Assembly (NCBI RefSeq): GCF_018139145.2
Contig: NC_059471.1
Coordinates: forward strand, 209,207,494-209,271,493
Direction: 5' to 3'
Length of the DNA: 64,000 nucleotides
DNA from: Gymnogyps californianus
Taxonomy: Eukaryota; Chordata; Aves; Accipitriformes; Cathartidae
This document shows positions 27,381 through 40,130 of this stretch, in pieces. The notes under the pieces are model-generated. The model was given only the letters and a program-made list of their open reading frames with translations, was not told the origin of the DNA and made no database searches. Positions within the stretch are counted from its first letter, which is position 1, and each line of letters opens with the position of its first letter. The translations under genes were made by a program, and so were the position numbers.

Positions 27381-30118
27381 AGTACTAGGAAAAAACACCC
27401 CACATTTTAAAAAAAGAAATTAAACCCAGATCCTAAGAGTGTCTTTAACTTGATTCACTCATTACCTGAGCATATTCAAGGTTACCCATGGTTTTAAGAC
27501 ATGGACTCACAAAGCAAGACATTGCATGTGGTATAAGTGAAAATTCACTCAACGGTTCTGCATGTGCACGTGTGTACGCTCCACTCCGTGAATTTACTTC
27601 CATGGAGGTCTCTTTCTATCTCACTCTTTTTTTTCTCCCCTCCAGCAGCATAAACAAAAGTTTTCCCACAGTTCTGAGACTCATTTCTTTGAACCTAATG
27701 ACTATGTTGACTGGCTTTAGTTTCTTATTCATGGAAGTCATTCAGCTGTGGCATACTGTATACAGTTCTCCACTGTAATCAACCAGCACTTCTCAGCCAC
27801 AGAAGCCGAAAGCCATGTATGGTGAGGGAACAATGGTCTTCTCAGCTATCTTACTGGAAGCATGCTAGTGCATAGATTCCTCTCGTTAGGAGGCAGGGGG
27901 TTCAAATTTGACACTATCATTCACACTGGACTCTTTTTGCACTGAGAAAATCTAAAAAAATTCTGTGTTAACAGTTACTTTTTGTGAGTTGGTTTTTTCA
28001 ACAGTGGAGGAGAATATGCAGGATCTTGCTGCTATCAGGCTTCATTTTGTATCATTGCATGTCTCTAGTGATCAGACCAGATCCACGGAAACACCAACAC
28101 TCTCTACAGACCATATCCTTACCAGTTCTCCCTCATCTCAGGGAAGTTTTCAATTAAAACCAAACTAAAGTGCTGGAACATCACCTGCGGAGTGACTTTC
28201 ATTTATGTTTTCTTTAAAACATATGTATAAAGTAATATTAAAGTAATATGGTTCTGGAGTTGATTTATTTTTTTTTTACTGAAGAATAAACTGGGAGGTC
28301 TGCCATAGCAGTTTGGATATATTTATCAAGTCCTAAACAAAAGTTTGTTTCTGAACAGCTGAACTGATCAGACTTGAAGAATAATAGGGGTTTCATTAGT
28401 GGTTTCTGCTGTGCAACAAATGGCCCTTGTGGTTATAAATTCCATGTCTTTGTTCTGCTTCTCATCATATCTTATACCTCTCCTCTGTATGACTTACTAA
28501 AGAACCCTGCTTCCATTTTGCCTAAACCATTTAAGTCTGTAGACTGAGGAATAAAGGTGAAGAAATAAAATAGCCAACCGCACTGTTTCAACTTGTAATA
28601 GTTTAAAACTTGATTTCATTTCCTGCATGTAAATGTTCAACTTGTAAATCTCAGAGTGAACCTCAGACATAATTACTGACTTTCTGTCACTTTAGACATA
28701 AATAGATTCCAAATTGCTTAGGTGTAATTATGAAATATGCAAGGGCAGGACTGAATGCATTAAATGACAGCTGAAAACCTACGATGTTCACATTTCCTGT
28801 CAATGATTAAAGCATGACCCCTTTGCTAAATACTTTCCCCCCAAAAATTGTATTTGTACTGCATCTGAATTTTAAGATACTGAGTCAGATCCTTTGCATG
28901 CATATGATTTGGAATAGTGCTATTCTTACAAATACACCTTTACGTTGGTAAATGGAGGATCAAATGGATCAGCTAGTTGTCAAATATTCAGCTGTCATAA
29001 AGGCACATCCTTCTTAATTGAGTATGTCAGGATAATGAACACTAGCTGCAAATTTAAATTATTATACTTTTAACTGTGTGGTTTACATCAGAAGTTTAGT
29101 ATGCATTATAATTTTTATTAGGAAATCGTTTCTTATCTCATTAAAATAAGATACTTGGAAAAAAATCTGTTTCAAAATTTTTCTCTTCAGTGTCTCACTT
29201 TGCTGAGGATGAAATATCCATAGCAGCTGTGTAGACTTTCCCAACAGTGAGGGGTAGGAAAGATGTCGGCCTTTGCTGCCATGTGTGCTATTCAGTTGAG
29301 AGAAGTTTACGTCATAAATTAAACTATTCTGACAGTTAAATTATCGCATAAGCCTAATAGTCCTACTTTAAAGGATCTACTCTGGAAATAAATTTTTATT
29401 AGAATTATATTTTGCTTGGGGATGACAGGATGAAGTTTTGAAAAATCTAAGTTTTCCTGGTTTAACTTCTTTTTTAGCAAACCAAGTGTTCAAAATAGAG
29501 CTAAAGTCAAAGGAGATCTGCAGTGTATTCAAAGACAGGCCTTCATAAATAATAGCATTTAACCATGAACCTGATTAATATTTATTTACAAAGGGGTTTA
29601 TAGAGTTTTTCAAAAAGTCTTTTAAATGGGAATCAAGTTACTTCTTTATCATGATGTCCTACTTCTGTAACTTTATCATAAGATAATGCCACATAACAAG
29701 AGGTGCCATTTGGGACATAGCACTCGGCCTCTAAGAAATACATGCTTCTGCATGACGGTGCTTAAAAATGTGTAGAGCTTCCAACAATACATCCTGGTTT
29801 CCTTACAGAAATATTTGTCAGACCTTACCAGAACAACTGTCTCTCTTAGATTGTCTTATGAGAAAGGACTCTCATGTTCTCTGTCCCTTCCCTGTACTCC
29901 TCTTGTAAATATTGTCTTCGGGTCATTGGAAAGTTCCTGTAGCACATCCTTTCCCAACCAATGTCATAGTGAATCATGGCTTGGAACAAGAATTATATGC
30001 TATGTATAGCTACATATAAATGTATATAAAACTATATAGTTCCAAAATGCTAGGAAGTTTATAGCTATGCCAAGATTTACTCTTTTTAACAAGTGGAGGT
30101 AAATTGTACATGTGAGTG

Positions 30119-30711
30119 TGCTGGTTTTGGCTGGGATAGAGTTCATTTTCTTCACAGTAGCTGGTATGGGGCTATGCTTTGGATTTGTGCTGGAAACAGT
30201 GTTGATGATTCAGGGATGTTTTAGTTACTGCTGAGCAGTGCTTACCCAGAGTCAAGGCCTTTTCTTCTTCTCACCCCACCCCACCAGCGAGGAGGCTGGG
30301 GGTGCACAAGAAGCTGGGAGGGGACACAGCCGGGACAGCTGACCCCAACTGACCAAAGGGATATTCCATACCATAGGATGTCATGCTCAGCATATAAAGC
30401 TGGGGGAAGAAGAAGGAAGGGGGGGACATTCAGAGTGATGGCGTTTGTCTTCCCAAGTAACGTTTACATGTGATGGAGCCCTGCTTTCCTGGAGATGGCT
30501 GAACACCTGCCTGCCGATGGGAAGTGGTGAATGAATTCCTTGTTTTGCTTTGCTCGCATGCGCGGCTTTTGCTTTACCTGTTAAACTGCCTTTATCTCAG
30601 CCCGCCAGTTTTCTCACTTTTGCCCTTCCGATTCTCTTCCCCATCCCACCGTGGGGGAGTGAGCGAGTGGCTGTGTGGTGCTTAGTTGCCAGCTGGGGTT
30701 AAACCATGACA
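30119..30711 (+). mobile_element. Solo LTR of an avian endogenous retrovirus (ERVL-like)
   Basis: The element begins TGCTGGTTTTGGCTGGGATA and ends AACCATGACA, giving the TG…CA ends of an LTR, 593 bp long. It matches a dispersed LTR that I recognise from many neoavian genomes; the ERVL class assignment is from memory. It is much more GC-rich than its surroundings. A TATA-like ATATAAA is at 30392-30398, in plus orientation, antisense to SEMA3A. The flanks GAGTG (30114-30118) and GTGTG (30712-30716) could be a 5-bp target duplication with one mismatch. No gag, pol or env sequence and no second LTR are visible on either side, so this looks like a recombined solo LTR with no coding capacity. Confidence 0.9.
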
Positions 30712-31496
30712 GTGTGAAAAGCCTGATTTTATGCAAAGAGTTTTCACACAGGGTAGCCTAAGGGACTGGAAATCGATGTCATGTGGAGCAGCAGAAGTGA
30801 TGGTTTGCAGACCCAGCAGCCTCCAGAGGAATCAAGCACCTTTATTTTGTAATTTTCGCCACTGACCCTGTGAGATGCCTGGACAGATGTGTGCCCAACA
30901 CTGACTATCCTGTTACCTGCCATCCTCCACAGACAGGAACATCAGTACAGCAAAAAGGTCCAGTACCTGAGATTTCCCAATATAGCAGAAATCATTATCC
31001 TGCTTTTTATGAAACAAGGTGAAGTATATCAGCCTTTAAACATCTAAGGGATGTTTTCTTTTTTCCCATGGCAAAACTACCCAGGTGATTGAAAGAAGTG
31101 CTCTAAAAGATACTTATACTGTACATAAGCTAGAGATCTGGCTCTTGAGTTTTATTTTAACGTACTATAGTAACAGGATATCTAGTGGTTTGAAAGGTTA
31201 AAGCATCTCTGAACTAAAATAGGCTGTTACAGTATCTTCCTTCATTGGCATTTCTCTGTGATTATAGTGATGCTTAGAACTAGTTTGTCACAAATAATAG
31301 CTCTATCACACAATTGTTATATCACAAATGAGAATAATCCTTTAACAGTATCCTTTTCCTTCATATTTTCTCTATGTATTTGGTAAGCATATAAATGCCA
31401 TATAAAGGTGTAATTAATTAGATGGAAAGCAAATTAGCCTGAGGTGATTCTTAACTTAAAAAATCATTTGATCAAATGTTTCACTTAAAAACCACG

Positions 31497-31602
31497 GGTC
31501 AGAATCTTAACTGATGTAAACTGACACAGCTCGGCCGTCTTCAATGAAGTTAGGCCAATTTATGCCACATCTGCTACTACTGAAGTCAATGTTTCACCCT
31601 GA
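31497..31602. repeat. Worn copy of a short 'TGTAAA…CTTCAATGAAGT' interspersed repeat
   Basis: GGGTCAGAATCTTAACTGAT, TGTAAACTGACACAGC, CTTCAATGAAGTTAGGCC and TACTGAAGTCAATGTTTCA form a partly self-complementary module. Similar modules occur elsewhere in this window, and I know the type from other sauropsid genomes, where a copy reads roughly 'agaatctggcccttacaccagtgtaaatcaggagtaactccattgacttcaatggagt'. It is probably the relic of a non-autonomous element. I cannot name the family with certainty. Confidence 0.5.
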
Positions 31603-33879
31603 ATTTTATATTAGATAATGAAACACAACATGTTTTCTACGAGCAGTAGCACTGGTCCTTCAAGTAATGTGTTCCTTCAAAGTCACTCTCTTAGGAAAAA
31701 ACCTGCTCTTCCATCACTATGTGCGTTATACAATATATACAGACATATATACAGACAAGAAAGAAAGATGCATAAATGTGTCAGAACAGGATATCCATTA
31801 CTTAGAAAATGCACTCTGGACCTCTTCTAATGTGAAGTACAGAAGGGATAAAAAAAAGTGGAGAGTATAATTCAGCAAAATTTTATGAGTTGAACCAAAG
31901 ATTTTTAAAATACACAGAGTCCGGAAAAAGCAAATATGTTACAGGTGGTAGTGTTATATAACTTCATATGCAGTAACTTAATGTTTTATGTACATCATAA
32001 ATCTGAACTAAATTTAGAGCTTCTTTATTGATTAAGAATGAGAAATAACCTGCAAGTAAAGTGATCCCAGATCTTTTAAGTTCATCCAGTTAAAAATGAG
32101 TTTTAATCTGTTGGACCATGACAAGAAATTTGGAATTAGGAGACAATAAGAGAAGCCAGGTTAGTTCTTCAGACAACATCTATTGATTTACCTCTGTTGA
32201 AGAAACCCTAATGTATTCCTGCTGAGGATCTGGCAAACAATTTTGTACAGCTCTTGCAATGCCTGTCTGAGCGGTAAAAAAAAGGTTCTATGGGGCATTC
32301 TCTCTACCTCCACCTGTTTGTAAGGGTTAAGTAAATGGAAAATCCTGTTCTTTCCTAAACAGGACCGTTCCCTGCTGGTTCACACAAACTACCCCAAAGG
32401 GAGCCCTGGGGAAAGGGAGCAGGGCTCCTTCCCCCTGCTCAGGCATGCACAGGCAGGTGCATTCTGCATCCTGTTGTGATTTTCTAGTGGGTTTAATGCA
32501 CCTCTGTGTCTCCCTGCAGTTGGATTTGTTCCTTTCGAGCACAGATCTGACTAATACAATTTTGCAACCGTTAAGTACAACATTCCTACACATCCAATCC
32601 TGTTTCCTCAGAAGTCAGTGGGAGCAGAACATAGCTTTACTAATTACTTTCTTGTTTTGTTTGGTAATTGGTTTCTTGTATTATATTGCATTATGTGGAG
32701 AGAATGCCACATGCTGCCTAACCCCAGATCCCTGAAGTTGGTATAAGTGTCTGTATTAGGTCATGTCACCTAAACTCAGGCATGTACAATATAGACATCT
32801 GCATATGAGCCAGTTTGACCCATTCAGTGAAGGTACAAATATAGCCTCTGCAATGGATGATCTCAAGCTTTAAATTAGGCTCTCCTCAGGTATTTTCTGC
32901 ATATACACATGCTACGTTCTCTCTAAATATATTCTTGCCTGCTTACTCACGGCTTACGTGCTTAAAGTCTATTCAAACATTAACTTTATTCTTCTCTCTA
33001 AATACTGTGGTTATTCACTTACACATCTGGAATGGATTTAAGCGAAGATTAGTCTGCTTTACTCCTTAGGCTGCGGTGTAATTCACAACATATTAGGTTG
33101 TATACCTTTGCGCAGATCATTTTTAATCAGATGCACAGCATGCTGTTCATATCCTTTTACCTTTTTATTATTATTTTTGATACTGTACTTCATCAAACTC
33201 AATTAGACCTGCCTAGTTTCATCACTAGAAATGGTTTTCTTCAAGTATGGAGTGGGGCTGCGATACGCTGCTTCATATCGAAGAGATATTCAACAGATAT
33301 AACAATTCATATTCCCATTACTTTATGACTGTCACAGAAAGTAATTTATTTCCTTTTCCCAATCATAAAAATTGTACCATATTCCAGCCTCCTGCAGCCT
33401 ACTCCAGTTGCTTCCAGTGTTTTCTCTACTGCTTGCCACTCTCTTCTTTAAATTTCACTTCTCCACCTTCTTCAGTTTGGCACACACTAATTTCCTTTCC
33501 TCCACTGGAGTAAGGCAGGTGGGTTATATTCAGAGCTCACATAAACAAGCAGTCTTATTAGACAGTAGGTACATTCCCTGACTATTCCCCTGATCAGTTC
33601 ACATTTACCTCTCTAAGTGCTTGAAAAATAAATAAGCAGATGGTGAAGTCAGTTAATTTTCCACAAGTGTTGTGGCAGAAAATGAATCTTCAGGAAGTGT
33701 TTTAGATGACAATTTTTTAACTCAAAATCAACTGCTTGCCTTCGCTTATACTTTCTACCTTTTTTAGTATGCTAGGGAGGTAAAAACTATACATGATACA
33801 GAAGCAATGGCCCTTTGACACGTCCAGTGCTGCTGTCTGACATGACAACGTAAACCATCTGGCTCTCACAGATGCAGTG

Positions 33880-33985
33880 TGCAGGGGCGCGGGGGTTAAT
33901 ATTGTATCCCCCCCATTCGCGGTGTCTCTAATAGCTATTGTCAATCAAGCACCCTCCTCTTCCCCAGCTCTGGGAGGAGACGCAC
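33880..33985. other. Small GC-rich segment with several CpGs
   Basis: GCAGGGGCGCGGGGGTTAAT, then a C7 run, ATTCGCGGTG, and later GGAGGAGACGCAC. The segment stands out from AT-rich intron but is short, and no function can be read from it. Confidence 0.4.
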
Positions 33986-36148
33986 ATTTGAAATTCCTGG
34001 CTAGGTGGTATGGGAAAGGAAGGAGCAGGCTCTAGCTGAAAGACAAAACCAGGCCAGAGTATTTTTCATTGCAAACCTAATAAATTCATTTATTTGTCTG
34101 ATTTTCACTTTTGCAAGGGACAGAACCCAGGCTGACTGTTAGATCTTGTCAAAGCCTGAGAAGAGGTGGCTACTGCTGCCTCCCGCCTGCCCTGCTTTCT
34201 CTCTGCATGGGCACACCTGGCCTGAGAAGGCAGTGACCCCTCCTGCACGACTGTCCGGAGGATACAGAAACTTGTGCCACTGCAAGGGCAGGTGAGGATG
34301 ATTTCACTCATAGCTTAAGCATGAAAAGGAAATCAAAAGCTAAGCGTCCGAAGCAGTTCAGATAAACATCCTCCTGACTTCCCTGGTTTGCGAAGATGAA
34401 ACCAAGGGTCATGCGAATGATTCAGGCATAGGGGGACTAACAAATTTACTACATAAATGACCAATAAAAGCAACAATTTAGATTTTGTTTATAGTTAGGG
34501 ACTGCTAACAAGAAGCTAAAACAAACATCCTCTTTCAGCTTCAGGGCCAAACACATCATTGACTCAAGACTTTCAAAATCCAGAATGTTAAACCAAGGTT
34601 GGATCTGGCCTCTCATCTCTGATCATCCTTTCTATAAATCCTTGATAAAGTGTGTGTTAGTTTTATGGTACAGTCATAAAACAGCCAAATGTAGAAGTAA
34701 ATGACCTCATACCAGCTATCTCTCTGCAGATAGATTCACTTGGCAGATAGCCAAGAATTGATTGACACACATCTTACGGAACTGGAGTTAATTAATATGT
34801 CTACCAATTCCCAAATGGATCTCAGGAAGCAGAGAATCTGTTTAATGCAGTAAGCAATGACATACTGTGTGTGGTCAAGAGACAATCACTAATTGCCAAG
34901 AATGCATTCTGGAATAAAGCATTAAAGAATATGAAAAAAACCTTTCTACTTTGCAGCTCCTTCATCCCTTCAAAACCTTATACTTAGAACATTTTAAAGG
35001 CTCATGCTTCAAACATCAAAAGACATTTTTATAGAGAAAAATGGTTCCCAGACTATAAAATCAACACTCAAAAAGTCCGTTAATTTTTCTACAAGAAGGA
35101 ATTCTGATTTTTAAATAACTGAGTCCTCATTCATTTAACAATGATGTCTTTATTTTCAGGGAAATGTTCAAACCTGAATTGCAAAACCATAAGGTAACTT
35201 GAAAGAGCTGTTCTTCGAAGATCACAGAAGCTACAAGGAACACAACTATGGATTCACCAGTAAAACATATCCATAAATTAGTGACTGCTGAAAACACATC
35301 AAGAGTCTGGTTGCTAAACTGAAACAGTCCATTGAGCAATACTCAGGTAAGCCAGACTGAAAACAAAGTAAAGTGGACTAATTTATATTACGTACTCATC
35401 TTAACAGGAAAATAAAAGATTGGCTTTTCTGGAGAGAAAAAGTATTGAAATGGAGCACAGAGACTTTCTAGTCAAATCTTCAGCCAGGAAAACCAACATA
35501 GTCCCATTGATTTCTGTGAGTGATAGTGTTTTTCACCAGGGAAGACCATGCTTATCTATTTAGTTAAGACGATCACTGACAAAACAGTACAAGAGCTACT
35601 GCAAGATTTCTGCAACACTAAGCAAAAATCAGCAAGCCACAGATTTAAAAAAAATGGGGGAAAAGAGAGAGGAAAAGTGATTTATTTTTCACTAAAAAGT
35701 AAGGAAACCAAACCTAGGTCACATATGAAAAACTGTCAGTGTGTTAGGACAAATCTGAGAAGTGGGGTTTAGGAATGTGTGACACTATTTTAATTCCCAG
35801 TTGGGAGAAAGCTGCCACAGTGTCAGACTGTACTGACTGGTAGGAGACTAAAGGACAGAGTTGGCCCCAGAATATACATGCAGGCTGAACTACCCTTCTT
35901 ATAGCTGGTATCTGCCCCGACCAAAAAACCAGAGTGCTTTTAACTTCATGAACCAGGTAGAATGCGCTTACTTATATTTATTTAAGCCCCTGGGGGAAAG
36001 ATGCTGTGTAAGGGAGAAAAGTACAGATTCTCCTGTGATTTATCAATCAGCACGTCAGCACCTGATTCAGGAGCAGGTCTTACCAGATCCACTCGCTGAG
36101 CCACAGAAACTAGTGAGAGTGCATTTTGGCAGGAAGAGATCATGGCTA

Positions 36149-36367
<219 letters not shown>

Positions 36368-38814
36368 TCAGTGATTATGACTAATGGGAGCTCTTCTTAG
36401 GGATGTATGGCTGAATTAATAGATTTTAAAGGTGTGATCATTTCATGCTGTTTATAAGCTTGTTTATTGCTAAGCAGTTAATAAATAGCCTGATTTAGGT
36501 TCTCATTTAAATATCTTTGGTTGCCATTTAATATAGCATTCACTGCTGAAGAAAAGATTACACAAAAAAATTTCCTACTTTTTGTTTCAGACGTGCTTCA
36601 TCTTTGTAATTTATGCTATTGCCATGTTTGTAAGACAAAACCCATTTATAGAAATGTGTCAGAATGAAATAATGAAGAAAAATGGACCAACTGTTTGCTT
36701 GTATTCAATTAAGTAACAATTAGAAGAAAGATGGGCCAGATGGAAGGAGTTGATGAAAAACAAATCATTGATATAACATTTCCAACAATAATATGAATGC
36801 TGCCTCACCCCCATTGTCTGGGTTTAGGGGCCAGTTTTACAAAGATGAATACATATGCTAAACTTTAATGCAATTATTGACAGCCCCTAGAATGTAAGAT
36901 TTGCAAGACTTGGGCTTTACATTTTCTACCTAAGTTATCCATCATGAGTAATTCTAGTTCTCAGCAATTAAAAACTTAATAGCGACACTAACAGTCCCTA
37001 CTACAAACATCATCTGTTATCTGTTAACAAAAATGTCATTATTAATGCCTAATGTTAATAAAATGGAAATGTCTAACCTGATAGTAAAGATGTCAACTTT
37101 TTCCGCTTATTTAATATTTTTATTTCAATCAGGTCTAACAATGAAAAGAACTATGTCAATGCCTGTGAATCAGTCTACCGACACAACTACAAATAATGGA
37201 TTTCAAATAGGAGGAAAATAAGAACACTGAAATAAAATAACCATTTCCAGTAAAGTTTGTGTTTAAAATGAAGGAAACTTTTCTATGCATATTTGATGAC
37301 TTTTTTGGTACAGCACTCAGCTGTACCTCTCCAAGTTGACCAGGGCCCATGGAAACACCACCTGAGCTAATGCCTCCACAGAAATCTCATTGACTGGCAT
37401 CATCCATCTCTGTAACTTGCTTGCTAATAACCCAGATACTCTCAAACACAAAATAATAGCTCTGCCAGGAAAATGCATGTGCAATTTGAGGCATGCTTTA
37501 GGCCACCACAGGGAAAAGCAATGAACTTACACAGATAAAATACTAATTCCCTGCCGTACACAAAGGACTGTACTGAAATGACATTGCTTTTCCAATTCTA
37601 TTGTTTATTTGCATAACAGATAATGGCAATGTATTAAAAAGAGCACCCAGAGAAAAGCATATAGAATCTTACTACATCCTTGGCTTATTACTGATAACTT
37701 AAGTTATCATTCTAACTGAGATGGAAGAGAAAACATAGAGATAGTTAAGGTAATCCAACAGGAAATTGAAAGAAATAGAGATGGATGTTACTAGAGGTCT
37801 CTCTTAATTCTTTCCATTCTGACCTTTCTTAATAAAAACACACACAATTTCTGGTGCATACGTATTCTTCCTCCCACACATGTATAAATATGAACATACA
37901 TTTATTATACGTATATGTATCCACAGACTGCTTTCCATTGTCACAGTGGTAGGGTACTAAGCAAATACCTGTCATAAATCATCAAAATTACAATGTATGT
38001 TTCAATATTTTTCTTAATGCTGTTGTCCTTTGTTCCTTTTAATAAAAGAAACATGGAAAAACCATGGAAGTGTGTTAATAATTCAGTGCCTGCAAGAGTA
38101 CAAATGGGCAAATACCGCAAATTCATGTAACATTAAAAGTTAACAAAATTGAAACAGATCCTTTCTTAAATTCTGATATTCTGTGTTTCAGACAGAGCAT
38201 CTGACATTGACTCTACTTAATTTAAAACTGACCAATGATTTGTGCATTATTAAATAATTCAGAATTTTCTCACTTAGAGTTGTATCTGGCCAAATTTAAT
38301 CACACCATTGTTTCAGTAGGACTGTGCTTTGCCTTGTCTGGCTTGACGTATCATGATTTAAAAAATGTCTTTGTGGTCTACTACGATGCTTTATTAAAGT
38401 TGTCAAAAATTGCCTACCTGAAGAACATGAAATGCTAGAGGCCCAGTGGACACATACCTTTGCAAAATGCTGTGAGTACATGGGCTAGAGCTACAGCCAG
38501 TGTGAATCAAAACAGATTGTGCTGATTTCAGAGGAGCTATTCTGATTTACAGCAACACATCACCTGTGACTCTATATGCACTCGCTAAATACTGTTCAGC
38601 TGCTTATCTATAATACACAGCAAGAAGGTATTAGATAGCTAATACTTTAAAGGTGAGGTGGAAAACCCTACTTAGTTTAGGGGCCGAGTCTTCTTTGATT
38701 TCTATGGATGGAAATTAAGAAAAAATCTATCATCAGCTTCACTGAATTATTGCAGATTAGCCTGGGGGGGAATTAACTCTATCATAGCCATATTTGCACT
38801 TCAAGTGTTCAGGA

Positions 38815-38892
38815 TTGACAGTAGTGTAAATGCATTAATATCAGTAAAGTTACTCCAGATTTATAATATATTTCCAAAACCAGATTTGGCTT
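38815..38892. repeat. Worn copy of the same short interspersed repeat
   Basis: GATTGACAGTAGTGTAAATG, ATCAGTAAAGTTACTCCAGA, TTTATAATAT and finally CCAGATTTGGC match, in reverse order, the 'gtgtaaat…agttactccagatttaca…agatttggcc' modules of this repeat type. Confidence 0.5.
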
Positions 38893-39669
38893 ATTCATTC
38901 CTGCTTTTAAGCTCTCCTTAATTCCTTGTACAACATGTTTTTTACCATAGATGTCTGAGAAATACACAACCTAGTTAAACAATGGGGAAGGTAAGTACCT
39001 ACAGCAATAAACCTTTGACTATGACAAATAAATTTATATAACATTTAAAGTTCCTAGTCCAGTTCAGACTGCTCTTATAGCTTCCCTGTGTTTTACAGCT
39101 GCATAAAGGAACCATTAAGGTCTATTCAGTAAATTCTCATACACCTCCCTAACAGATTAGGTTTCTTTATATATTTTACATGGTTGTAAAAAAATAAATA
39201 AAGAGGGGTATTAAACCACAATAAATGACATCAAAGTAAGTAAAGTTACAGTTCTGATTTAAGCCCTTGTCAACTCAGGAAGTTCAAAGTGAAGTTTCTG
39301 CCCTGCCTGGGAGATGGTGCTATTCTCCCTGGAACAATAGCAACAGGCGCATTGATTTCAGTCACTGAGGAATCAGATTCCTTCCTTTGTCTAATTGTGC
39401 TCAAGGACAGCTGCACAGATACAGTGTCATGTGTGGAAATGTTGTACCTGTGTGTTTGATATTCTGAACTTAGCAAGAGTTTGCTTTGTGATGGTGAATA
39501 TTAGGTTTTCCTGGTTTATGCGGTTCTGGGATGCAAAAGCTTCCCATAAATCTGTAATATACCAATTTTAACAGCTTTGAATGATTTGCTCAGACTCTAA
39601 ATCTCAGCACACATGTATGACGAAGAAGATATTCTGATAAGGGAAAGTGTGTGTTCATTGAATGCAGTT

Positions 39670-40130
39670 TGGGTCCGCCACTACATGAGACGTGGGTGAC
39701 TGACTCCCATTTTCAGTCTCCGTTTCCCCATTCCTGCCCTCACAGCAAGGCTCCTACGACGGCATTCAGGCACCGCCGCACCGCCAGTTGTGAAATCTGG
39801 CAGGCAGCTCTGCTGGTCCCGACACCGGTGGCTACGTCAACTCGACTACAAAGCAACTCCCCAGCCCCCTTGGCTGGAGGCCTGGAATGACTTGGGTGTC
39901 TCCAACTGGGCTTGTCCCACTTGGCAGCAGCGTCTCCCCTTGCCAGACCCCCGGGCCAGCGCTATATTGTTAGTGTGAAGGTCTGTGCCAGCAGAACAAG
40001 GCATTTCACTACATGATCTCAGAGTGTAAGGCACTGGAAAAGAGACAAAGACAACAAAAGAAATGCAGTATCTCGGTAAAATACAGCAGTCGGGAGAAAA
40101 TATCCACCGGAGGAACGGGAAGTAACCCAG
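39670..40130. other. CpG-enriched intronic patch
   Basis: I count about 19 CpG dinucleotides in roughly 460 bases, with CCGCCGCACCGCC near 39773-39785 and CCCCCGGGCC near 39950. The flanking intron has almost none over similar lengths. Overlapping open frames exist on both strands (39651-39890 and 39790-39978 plus; 39846-40034 minus), as expected from a GC-rich stretch with few stops. I recognise no repeat or protein in it. It could be a regulatory island, an alternative promoter region or an unrecognised insertion. Confidence 0.55.
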
